A stretch of 11,975 bases of DNA from an uncultured Muribaculaceae bacterium (GTDB lineage: Bacteria > Bacteroidota > Bacteroidia > Bacteroidales > Muribaculaceae): NCBI GenBank assembly GCA_910586565.1, contig CAJUIT010000034.1, positions 1 through 11,975 of the forward strand, read 5' to 3'. Positions within the stretch are counted from its first letter, which is position 1. Each line of letters starts with the position of its first letter. A model generated the notes under the pieces. It had not been told where the DNA came from. It worked only from the letters and a program-made list of their open reading frames with translations, and ran no database searches. Position numbers and translations under genes: made by a program. This document shows, piece after piece, positions 6,692 to 11,975 of the stretch.

Positions 6692-7741
6692 TTACTGAAG
6701 AATCTGAGGGGTGCCGGTGTAGGTGCCGGTGACTTTGTGGCCGTAGCCGTCGGCGAGGTCAATGACGAAGGTGTATTCGCCGTTGGCGCCGGTGGATACT
6801 TCGACGGTGCCGGTGTAGAGGGCGGCTTCGGTGAGGGGATCGAAGTACCAGTTGCCGAAGTAGCCGCCGTAGGTGGGTTCGTAAACGCCGCTGAGTGCGG
6901 TGAAGGGATCGTAGTCGTCGGCTTCCATTGCGTTGATAACGTTGTAGGTGCCGGCGGGGATGCCTTCGCTGCCGGGGGTTACGTTAAGCCCAAGGTTGAT
7001 GGCGGGTGATGTGCCGAAGTTTTCGAGGAGGTCGTAGTCCTTGCCGGCGATAATCACGCTGCAGTAGTCGGAGGTTTCGGTGAATGTCTCGCCCCAGAGG
7101 AGAATGGCGCTCTGTGTCATATCCTTGAGAACGATGTTGGAGGTGAGGTTGCTCATGAAGCCCTCGCCGGTGCGGTTGAGGAAGCGGATGTAGCCGGTGT
7201 AGGAGAACTCAACGGGGGTGTTCACGTCGGTGACGAATGCCGATGTGATTTCATACATGCCGTTGGAGAGGGTCTTGAGGGTGAGCGTGCCGCCGGTGAC
7301 GGTGATGATGGTCTGGTTGCCCGAAGCATCGTAGCGGGTGACGGTTGCCGAGCCGAAAGTCATGTCGGCCGAGTTGCCGGCAGCATCGAAGGTGTAGGTT
7401 CCGTCGGCGGGGTGAGCGAGGTCAGGGTTGTCGGCGAGGGTGGAGTTGAGCTCGAAGTAGACGAGTTCACCGGGGCCGAGGTAGGTTTCCTCGAAATCGT
7501 CCCACTCCATGCCGGAGGTCACGAAGTTGAGGCCGTAGTTGCCGGTGTTGTTTTCGTTGTAGTCGCCGTAGTAGGTGGCAACCACGTCGATGCCTTCGGT
7601 GGGTGTGATGTCGTCGCCTTCTTCTTCACCGCCGGGCACCACTACCACGGGGTCGTCGGAATCGTTGTCGGAACATGAGGTTGCTGCGCCGCAAAGGGCG
7701 ATGGCGGCGAAAAGCGCCACAGTGTTACGTAAGATTTTCAT
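6692..7741 (-). CDS. exported lipoprotein, unknown function, two similar halves
   Basis: This is a 349-residue protein I do not recognise as a named family. The first 22 residues are a lipoprotein signal peptide (MKILRNTVALFAAIALC...) with lipobox ATSC and lipidated C23. The following SDNDSDD resembles the acidic signal that sends Bacteroidetes lipoproteins to the cell surface, so surface exposure is likely. The mature part is rich in Thr, Gly, Tyr and Asp and looks all-beta. Two modules of about 140 residues seem related: each passes through an acidic stretch, a PADGTYTF- or IPAGTYNV-like turn, a glycine-flanked strand (TGGTLTL or YTGTVEV), an NGMYEIT- or NGEYTFV-like strand, and ends in YTGYI or GTYTG. 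I chose the ATG at 7741 over 7822, because the upstream option would bury the signal peptide behind 27 residues. It is transcribed alone, away from rlmN, with its own terminator. Confidence 0.85.
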   Translation of the reverse strand: MKILRNTVALFAAIALCGAATSCSDNDSDDPVVVVPGGEEEGDDITPTEGIDVVATYYGDYNENNTGNYGLNFVTSGMEWDDFEETYLGPGELVYFELNSTLADNPDLAHPADGTYTFDAAGNSADMTFGSATVTRYDASGNQTIITVTGGTLTLKTLSNGMYEITSAFVTDVNTPVEFSYTGYIRFLNRTGEGFMSNLTSNIVLKDMTQSAILLWGETFTETSDYCSVIIAGKDYDLLENFGTSPAINLGLNVTPGSEGIPAGTYNVINAMEADDYDPFTALSGVYEPTYGGYFGNWYFDPLTEAALYTGTVEVSTGANGEYTFVIDLADGYGHKVTGTYTGTPQILQ

Positions 7742-7883
7742 TAATGAAAAATTGCAGTTAAGGGTTATGTGTAAAAAATGAAAATTGGAAACCGGGCAAG
7801 GGAAGATTCTTTCCGTTGCCACTTGATAATGAACGTGGCGCAGGGAATTTTATTGCAGAGCGTGGGGCGGCAGTGAAAGATTC

Positions 7884-7895
7884 TTCGTATCTTTG
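7884..7895 (+). promoter_or_regulatory. upstream promoter-like box, first copy
   Basis: The 12-mer TTCGTATCTTTG occurs here and again, identically, at 7958-7969. It contains TATCTTTG, a match to the TAnnTTTG -7 consensus. It may be a second, upstream rlmN promoter or part of a duplicated element; between the two copies are the similar pieces ATGCTCAAGATA and ATGCTCAAATAA. Confidence 0.45.
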
Positions 7896-7936
7896 GCTAT
7901 GCTCAAGATACTCCCGCTCGGCAATGCTCAAATAAA

Positions 7937-7969
7937 TTTGGCTTTGCGCTCGACTTATTCGTATCTTTG
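7937..7969 (+). promoter_or_regulatory. probable rlmN promoter
   Basis: A -7 element TATCTTTG lies at 7962-7969, 30 bp before the rlmN ATG. A -33-like TTTG lies at 7937-7940, 21 bp upstream of the -7 box; another TTTG at 7943-7946 is closer than usual. Both elements match the Bacteroidetes consensus. Confidence 0.7.
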
Positions 7970-7999
7970 TAAGAGCTTGTTTAATAACGAATGTGACAA

Positions 8000-9046
8000 A
8001 TGGATAATATCGTTCAACATAACGAGGGGAAGGTGAAACCGCTTATCGGACTCACGCTCGACGGGTTGCGCGCCGTGGCCGAACGCTGCGGTATGCCGAA
8101 GTTTGCCGCCGGCCAGATGGCCAAATGGCTCTATGAAAAGCGTGTGACCGAAATTGACGAAATGACAAACCTGTCGAAAGTGGCGCGCAAGCGGCTCGCC
8201 GACGAAGGGTTTGTTGTGGGGCGTGAGGCTCCGCTGACCGAGGCGCGCAGCGCCGACGGCACGGTGAAGGTGTTGTTTCGCGGTGCCCCGGGGCGCGACG
8301 TTGAGAGCGTGGTGATTCCCGACCGCGACAGGGCCACGCTGTGTGTGTCGTCGCAGGCGGGGTGCAAGATGAACTGCTCGTTCTGCATGACGGGGCGGCA
8401 GGGGTGGCACGGCGACCTGACGGCGGCGCAGATTATCAACCAGGTGCTGTCGGTGCCGGGGAGCGAGGAGCTCACCAATATCGTGTTCATGGGGATGGGG
8501 GAACCGCTCGACAACCTTGGGCCGGTGTTGGATGTTATAGAGATATTGACCGCACCCTGGGGGATTGCCTGGAGCCCGAAGCGAATCACGGTGAGTTCAA
8601 TCGGCAAGTTGCGCGAGCTGAAACGTCTGCTGCGCGAAACGAAGGTGCATGTGGCAATCTCGATTCACTCACCTTTCCCGGCTGAACGGGAGGGATTGAT
8701 GCCGGTTGAGCGTGCGTTCCCGATAAAGGATGTGATTGAGGTGCTGAGGGAGGAGGATTTCTCTCATCAGCGACGCCTGTCGTTTGAATACACTATGTTC
8801 CGCGGGGTGAATGACTCGCCGCGCCACAGCCGCGAGCTTGCACGCAGGCTCAAGGGGCTTGACTGCCGCGTGAATCTGATAAGGTTTCATGCTTTCGAGG
8901 GCTCGAAGCTCGAACCGTCAACGCCTGAGCGCATGGAGCAGTTCCGCGACGCTCTCAATGCCGAGGGAATCACGGCTACAATCCGTGCATCGCGCGGCGA
9001 GGATATAATGGCGGCTTGCGGCATGCTGGCGGGGAAGAAGAAGTGA
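8000..9046 (+). CDS. rlmN: 23S rRNA (adenine2503-C2)-methyltransferase RlmN
   Basis: This is a 348-residue radical SAM enzyme that methylates C2 of A2503 in 23S rRNA and, in studied members, A37 of some tRNAs. The radical SAM iron-sulfur motif CxxxCxxC is C122, C126 and C129 (CKMNCSFC). The two extra cysteines of the mechanism are present: C115 in LCVSSQAGC, seven residues before the cluster as in the E. coli enzyme, and C340 in CGMLAG near the C-terminus, the methyl-carrying residue. MGMGEPLDN, the SAM-binding GEPL element, follows. Length and ending (CGMLAGKKK) are normal, so it is not Cfr on this evidence. Translation starts at an ATG without a Shine-Dalgarno sequence, behind a clear TTTG/TATCTTTG promoter. 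The stop TGA (9044-9046) leads straight into the heptad repeat. Confidence 0.96.
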   Translation: MDNIVQHNEGKVKPLIGLTLDGLRAVAERCGMPKFAAGQMAKWLYEKRVTEIDEMTNLSKVARKRLADEGFVVGREAPLTEARSADGTVKVLFRGAPGRDVESVVIPDRDRATLCVSSQAGCKMNCSFCMTGRQGWHGDLTAAQIINQVLSVPGSEELTNIVFMGMGEPLDNLGPVLDVIEILTAPWGIAWSPKRITVSSIGKLRELKRLLRETKVHVAISIHSPFPAEREGLMPVERAFPIKDVIEVLREEDFSHQRRLSFEYTMFRGVNDSPRHSRELARRLKGLDCRVNLIRFHAFEGSKLEPSTPERMEQFRDALNAEGITATIRASRGEDIMAACGMLAGKKK

Positions 9047-9150
9047 GAAGACAGAAGTCAGAAATCAGAAATCAGAAATCAGAAGTCAGAAGGGAGAGGT
9101 CAGAAGGGAGAGGTCAGACTTTAGAGATTAGAAGTTAGACGATAGAAGAT
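9046..9150. repeat. fifteen in-phase heptads filling the whole rlmN-DUF1573 gap
   Basis: From the last base of the rlmN stop codon to the second base of the next ATG, the sequence divides into exactly 15 heptads, all starting with AGA. Types include AGAAGTC (2), AGAAATC (3), AGAAGGG (2) and AGAGGTC (2), with AGAAGAC, AGACTTT, AGAGATT, AGAAGTT, AGACGAT and AGAAGAT once each. No phase slip occurs over 105 bp. It is the same heptad type as 2344-2392 and 3587-3621. No promoter or terminator is recognisable inside it. Confidence 0.92.
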
Positions 9151-9544
9151 GATGAAAAAGATATTGATGGCGATGGCGGTTGCGGCTGCCGGAGCGTTTG
9201 GAATTAACGCTGGGGAACCTGCGGTTGAATTTACCGAGCTGGTTCACGATTTCGGCACTATAGCCGAGAACGGTGGCCCGGTGAGCCATGAGTTTGAGTT
9301 TATCAACTCGGGGGATGCCCCGCTGATGGTGGTGAACGCCACGGCTTCGTGTGGCTGCACCCGTCCCGATTTTCCCAAAAAGCCGGTGGCAGCGTCGAAA
9401 AAGGGTAAGATTAAGGTTACTTATCTGCCTGCCGGAAGGCCGGGCGAGTTCAACAAAACGGTGACTGTGAAAACCAACGCCAAGAAGAAGGGGAAGAAGG
9501 TGACTTTGCGCATCAAGGGGTTTGTAACACCCGACAACAAGTAA
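9149..9544 (+). CDS. small DUF1573 exported protein
   Basis: This 131-residue protein has a Sec signal peptide (MMKKILMAMAVAAAGAFGINA) followed by a single DUF1573 domain. The family signatures are HDFGTI (33-38), the conserved SCGCT with C68 and C70, and GRPGEFNKTVTV. The domain is an immunoglobulin-like beta sandwich related to ASH/MSP-type folds. The molecular role is not established, and the CGC pair may form a disulfide or bind metal. The end is Lys-rich. Translation may start at the first or second Met (9149 or 9152). It is followed after 4 bp by a larger paralogue with the same cysteine motif at the same residue numbers, so the two are almost certainly co-transcribed and probably act together in the periplasm or at the outer membrane. 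Confidence 0.85.
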   Translation: MMKKILMAMAVAAAGAFGINAGEPAVEFTELVHDFGTIAENGGPVSHEFEFINSGDAPLMVVNATASCGCTRPDFPKKPVAASKKGKIKVTYLPAGRPGEFNKTVTVKTNAKKKGKKVTLRIKGFVTPDNK

Positions 9545-9548
9545 ACCG

Positions 9549-10634
9549 ATGTCTGCGATGAAATTGCGAAAGTTTGCAGTGTGGTGCATTGCCGCCCTTG
9601 CGGGAACGGGGATGCAGGCCGGTGTGAGATGGGTTGAGACCACTCACGATTTCGGCGCTTTCAAGGAGGATGACGGAAAGGTGACCTGCCGCTTTGAGTT
9701 TGTGAACGACGGGCCGGAGGCGGTGTCTATAAGGGCTGCCAGGGCTTCGTGTGGCTGCACCACTCCGTCGTTTACCAAGCATGTCGTAGAGGCCGGCGAC
9801 ACGGGGGTGGTTACAGTTACTTTCAACCCCACGGGGCGCCCGGGCCGCTTCAGCAAGAGTGTGGCCATTGATATGGCGGGAGAGGGGAATCTGCCGCGTC
9901 AGACTCTCGTGATTAAGGGGGTAGTCATCGGCTCGGCCAACACACTGCGCTCGCGCTATCCTGTAGAGCATGGGGCGGTGAAGCTGCGCACAACGCAGAT
10001 TCCGTTCGGCACTGTGCTCAAAGGGAGGGCCAAATCGGCTTTTCTTGAGGTTTACAACGCATCGGAGCAACCTATCGCGCCGCGATGGGAGGGTGTGCCT
10101 GAATATATCCGCATAGCCTCGTCGGAGGAGAAGGCCATCCCCCCGGGGGAGCAGGCGGTCTACTCGTTTGTGCTGACGCCCGGCAACACGGCGCTCTACG
10201 GCATTCTCACCGATTCGGTGTTTCTGGCTGTCGACAACACCGCACCGCTGAAAGTTGACCTCACAGCGATTCTGGAAGAGGATTTCTCTCGACTGACCGA
10301 GGCCGACCGCGCCAAGGCACCTGTAGTGAGAACCGACGGCGACCGCGTGGATTTCGGCCGGATTGAACGCAACGGAGGATTGGTGAGCCGCACCTTCACC
10401 ATCAGCAATGACGGCAAAAGCGACCTGCTACTGAGGAGGGTCTACACCATCGACCCCGGGGTGACGATTAAAACCTCATCGGATAAGATAAAGAAGGGGA
10501 AACATGCCACGGTGACCGTGACTGTCGACCCCGCCAAACTGCCGGGCGACATTCTGAACGCACGCATTCAAATTATCGCCAACGACCCTGAAATGCCCAT
10601 CACCATCGTGAGGGCTGTAGGGGAGATTCTTTAA
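9549..10634 (+). CDS. three-module DUF1573-related exported protein
   Basis: This 361-residue protein has a signal peptide (MKLRKFAVWCIAALAGTGMQA, from the Met at 9558; the first ATG at 9549 adds three residues). Module 1 (about 28-128) is a canonical DUF1573 with HDFGAF, SCGCT (C68, C70) and GRPGRFSKSV. Module 2 (about 145-250) starts with IPFGTV (F153) and VYNASEQPI and lacks the cysteines. Module 3 (about 263-361) starts with VDFGRI (F269) and FTISNDGKSDL, also without the cysteines, and ends with IIANDPEMPI. The later modules look like diverged copies of the same beta-sandwich. The 4-bp gap to the upstream gene argues for one operon and a shared function, perhaps a cell-envelope scaffold. 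No lipobox is seen. The function is unknown. Confidence 0.85.
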   Translation: MSAMKLRKFAVWCIAALAGTGMQAGVRWVETTHDFGAFKEDDGKVTCRFEFVNDGPEAVSIRAARASCGCTTPSFTKHVVEAGDTGVVTVTFNPTGRPGRFSKSVAIDMAGEGNLPRQTLVIKGVVIGSANTLRSRYPVEHGAVKLRTTQIPFGTVLKGRAKSAFLEVYNASEQPIAPRWEGVPEYIRIASSEEKAIPPGEQAVYSFVLTPGNTALYGILTDSVFLAVDNTAPLKVDLTAILEEDFSRLTEADRAKAPVVRTDGDRVDFGRIERNGGLVSRTFTISNDGKSDLLLRRVYTIDPGVTIKTSSDKIKKGKHATVTVTVDPAKLPGDILNARIQIIANDPEMPITIVRAVGEIL

Positions 10635-10705
10635 CCTACGCGGGGAAGTGGGCACTGTTTTGAGGGGGGATAAGGGGACGTTTTCAACTTCTGACAGCTT
10701 GACGG

Positions 10706-11605
10706 ATGGCAAAGGATATTCTCACTCGATACATCTGGATTATCGACACAATCAGGCGCTACGGACGCATCTCGCGCAAGGAGCTTGACGAGTGCTGGCG
10801 ACGGTCGCCACACAGCAACGGCGAGCTCACAATTCCGCGCCGCACGTTTTTCAACTACCGCCACGCCATCGAGGAGCTGTTCTCGCTGTCGATAGAGTGC
10901 GACCCGTCGACCTACGAATATTATATCGTGGAACCCGAGAAGGGGAACATCACCGACTGGCTGCTTAACTCGTCGGCCACGAGCAGTGTGCTGCAAGGAG
11001 CCCGCGATGTAGCAGGGAAGATTCTGCTTGAGGATGTGCCTTCGGCGCGCGAATATCTTGCGCCTGCAATTGAGGCGCTCAGAGGCAACCGCTCCATCAC
11101 GTTCGACTACCATCCCCACACGCGGTCAAATCCCACGCGAGGAGTGGTGATAGAGCCCTATTTTCTGCGCATACACCGCCAGCTGTGGTATGTGACGGGG
11201 CGCAACACTACCGACGGAAAAGTGAAAACCTATTCGCTCGACCGCATCAGCAATCTGCACATCAACGCCGACACGTTCACCCCGCCGGCCGATGCCGACC
11301 CGGAAGCCTATTTCCGCGACTCGTTTGGCGTGATGGTTACTCAAAGCGAACCGCGCACCGTTAAACTCAAAGTTGAGTCGCGGCAGGCAAAATATCTTCG
11401 TGCACTCCCCTTGCACCCATCTCAGGAGGAAATGATAAGCGACAAGTTCTCAATCTTCACCTATCGCCTGCGCATCACCTCCGACTTCGTTGCGCAGCTC
11501 CTCAGCTACGGGCCGCGCATCACCGTTGTGTCGCCCCCCGAATTGAAAACAATGGTCACAAACGAGCTGCGCTCCGCCCTCGCCAACTACGAGGAACTCA
11601 GTTGA
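10706..11605 (+). CDS. WYL-domain transcriptional regulator
   Basis: This is a 299-residue cytoplasmic protein. The N-terminal 75 residues form a winged-helix-like DNA-binding region (RISRKELDECW, then TIPRRTFFNYRHAIEELF). Residues about 125-190 are the WYL domain, with FDYHPHTRS, the strand VVIEPYFLRIHRQLWYVTGR carrying W161-Y162-V163, and YSLDRI. Residues about 215-299 form the C-terminal extension (WCX-like: VKLKVESRQAKYLRALPL). WYL proteins bind small ligands or nucleic acid and control diverse genes, including stress and defence genes; the target here cannot be told. The ATG at 10706 lies 71 bp after the DUF1573 gene, with no clear TAnnTTTG box between, so it could be co-transcribed or have an unseen promoter. 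No defence genes are in the window. Confidence 0.88.
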   Translation: MAKDILTRYIWIIDTIRRYGRISRKELDECWRRSPHSNGELTIPRRTFFNYRHAIEELFSLSIECDPSTYEYYIVEPEKGNITDWLLNSSATSSVLQGARDVAGKILLEDVPSAREYLAPAIEALRGNRSITFDYHPHTRSNPTRGVVIEPYFLRIHRQLWYVTGRNTTDGKVKTYSLDRISNLHINADTFTPPADADPEAYFRDSFGVMVTQSEPRTVKLKVESRQAKYLRALPLHPSQEEMISDKFSIFTYRLRITSDFVAQLLSYGPRITVVSPPELKTMVTNELRSALANYEELS

Positions 11606-11660
11606 TGATAGTTTTTTAGTTGTTAGCAGCAATTGTGCGACGGCGACCGCTGGGCGGCCT

Positions 11661-11699
11661 AATCCGTGTAATCTGCGTAATCTCTGCGCAATCTGCGAG
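11661..11699 (+). repeat. AATCYGYG nonamer repeats, same family as the left array
   Basis: Consecutive units AATCCGTGT, AATCTGCGT, AATCTCTGCGC and AATCTGCGAG follow each other without a gap. They match the AATCTGTGG/AATCCGTGAG sub-repeats of 1-296 in the same orientation, but no opposing arm is present, so this copy does not form the palindrome. Confidence 0.75.
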
Positions 11700-11712
11700 A
11701 GATAGATACCCC

Positions 11713-11790
11713 TGTTTGCGAGCGATTGTTTCGAGAATTGTTTCGAGAATTGTTCCGAGCACCTGTTCCGAGCACCTGTTCCGAGCCGCC
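11713..11790 (+). repeat. six 12-14-nt repeats with TGTTYCGAG core
   Basis: Units start at 11713, 11727, 11739, 11751, 11764 and 11777 and are 14, 12, 12, 13, 13 and 14 nt long. Five share TGTTTCGAG or TGTTCCGAG, and the first has TGTTTGCGAG. The tails vary (AAT twice, CACC twice). The last unit runs into the palindrome at 11783. The short frame that can be read through it is a by-product. Confidence 0.8.
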
Positions 11791-11804
11791 ATGTATGGCG
11801 GCTC
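11783..11804. repeat. near-perfect palindrome GAGCCGCCAT-GT-ATGGCGGCTC
   Basis: Ten-base arms at 11783-11792 and 11795-11804 are separated by 2 nt. There is no T-tract on either side, so it is not a typical terminator. It could be a protein-binding palindrome or a dispersed intergenic element; TAC follows on the right, giving GCGGCTCTACG. Confidence 0.75.
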
Positions 11805-11863
11805 TACGTGCGGCTGCGCCGAATGGGGGACGATGCGAATCCGCTAAGAACTGAAAACTATTG

Positions 11864-11899
11864 TCGCTTTTCGTCTTTTGTCTTTTTGTCTTTTCGTCT
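11864..11899 (-). repeat. inverted copy of the GACAAAA-type repeat
   Basis: The minus strand reads a run of GACGAAAA, GACAAAAA, GACAAAA and GACGAAAA units. The 22 bases at 11869-11890 are the exact reverse complement of 3558-3579. It is the only copy in the window with the purine strand on minus. Confidence 0.8.
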
Positions 11900-11903
11900 G
11901 CGA

Positions 11904-11922
11904 CCGGCGCTGGAGGCGCCGG
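11904..11922. other. GC-rich hairpin
   Basis: A perfect 7-bp inverted repeat, CCGGCGC (11904-11910) and GCGCCGG (11916-11922), has a 5-nt loop. It sits just beyond the terminator at 11927-11968 when reading the minus strand. No independent function is evident. Confidence 0.5.
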
Positions 11923-11926
11923 CGCA

Positions 11927-11968
11927 TAAAAAAAGCCGGGGTCACTCGCTGTTGCGTGTGACCCCGGC
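11927..11968 (-). terminator. rho-independent terminator of a gene beyond the right edge
   Basis: A perfect 11-bp stem (GCCGGGGTCAC at 11935-11945, GTGACCCCGGC at 11958-11968) has a 12-nt loop that can add CGC/GCG pairs past a T-T mismatch. Reading the minus strand, it is followed by seven T (11928-11934). It therefore ends a minus-strand transcript entering from the right, converging on the plus-strand WYL gene. Confidence 0.9.
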
Positions 11969-11975
11969 GTGGATA

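Noticed and set aside
7742..7822. Longer lipoprotein starting at 7822 (MATERIF...)
   Set aside because: It would place 27 residues before a complete lipoprotein signal peptide; the internal ATG at 7741 gives a normal n-region and lipobox.
8000..9046. Cfr-type resistance methyltransferase
   Set aside because: The sequence length, the spacing of C115 to the cluster and the CGMLAG ending fit RlmN, and the setting is housekeeping; a phylogeny would settle it.
9549..10634. Second protein as a lipoprotein
   Set aside because: The only early Cys (VWC) lies in the hydrophobic core without a lipobox pattern; a standard signal peptide ending near MQAG fits better.
10706..11605. Defence island marker through the WYL regulator
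   Set aside because: No defence, phage or mobile genes are in the window; WYL regulators of this build are common in Bacteroidales outside defence loci.
11620..11847. 75-codon open frame on plus after the WYL gene
   Set aside because: It runs through the AATCYGYG, TGTTYCGAG and palindrome repeats, giving a peptide such as IVSRIVSRIV; no gene-like features.

Overview
This 12-kb window is chromosomal DNA from a GC-rich member of the Bacteroidales, possibly Muribaculaceae (the family is a guess). The reasons are: TAnnTTTG-type -7 promoter elements, no clear Shine-Dalgarno sequences before the genes, a lipoprotein with an Asp-rich stretch right after the lipid-anchored cysteine, a MeaB-type GTPase (propionate/methylmalonyl-CoA metabolism), DUF1573 exported proteins, and a WYL regulator with the architecture common in this order. 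No tRNA, rRNA, transposase, phage gene or CRISPR array is visible.

Layout. 1-296: about 3.7 copies of a 79/81-bp tandem repeat, each an imperfect palindrome built from 9-nt sub-repeats. 313-6470: three housekeeping genes on the minus strand, transcribed in the order polA (DNA polymerase I), meaB (methylmalonyl-CoA mutase chaperone GTPase), glgB (glycogen branching enzyme), separated by spacers of about 135 bp made almost wholly of short-period repeats. 6641-6667: terminator of a minus-strand lipoprotein gene (6692-7741). 7742-7999: divergent intergenic region with two identical TATCTTTG-containing promoter-like boxes. 8000-11605: plus-strand genes rlmN, two adjacent DUF1573 proteins (4-bp gap, surely co-transcribed) and a WYL-domain regulator. 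11606-11975: non-coding, with three kinds of short repeats, three hairpins and a minus-strand terminator for a gene beyond the right edge.

The genes themselves are mostly ordinary and do not form one pathway. The unusual signal lies between them. Several gene gaps are filled by short tandem repeats: 7-mers beginning AGA, 9-mers of the GATTTATAA or AATCYGTGG types, 7/8-mers of the GACAAAA type, and 12-14-mers with a TGTTYCGAG core. The clearest case is the rlmN-DUF1573 gap, which is exactly 15 heptads, each starting with AGA, running from the last base of one stop codon into the next start codon. A 32-bp block is identical in the spacers before glgB and before meaB. A second point of interest is that DNA polymerase I has intact 5'-nuclease and polymerase sites but appears to have lost three of the four metal ligands of the 3'-5' proofreading site.
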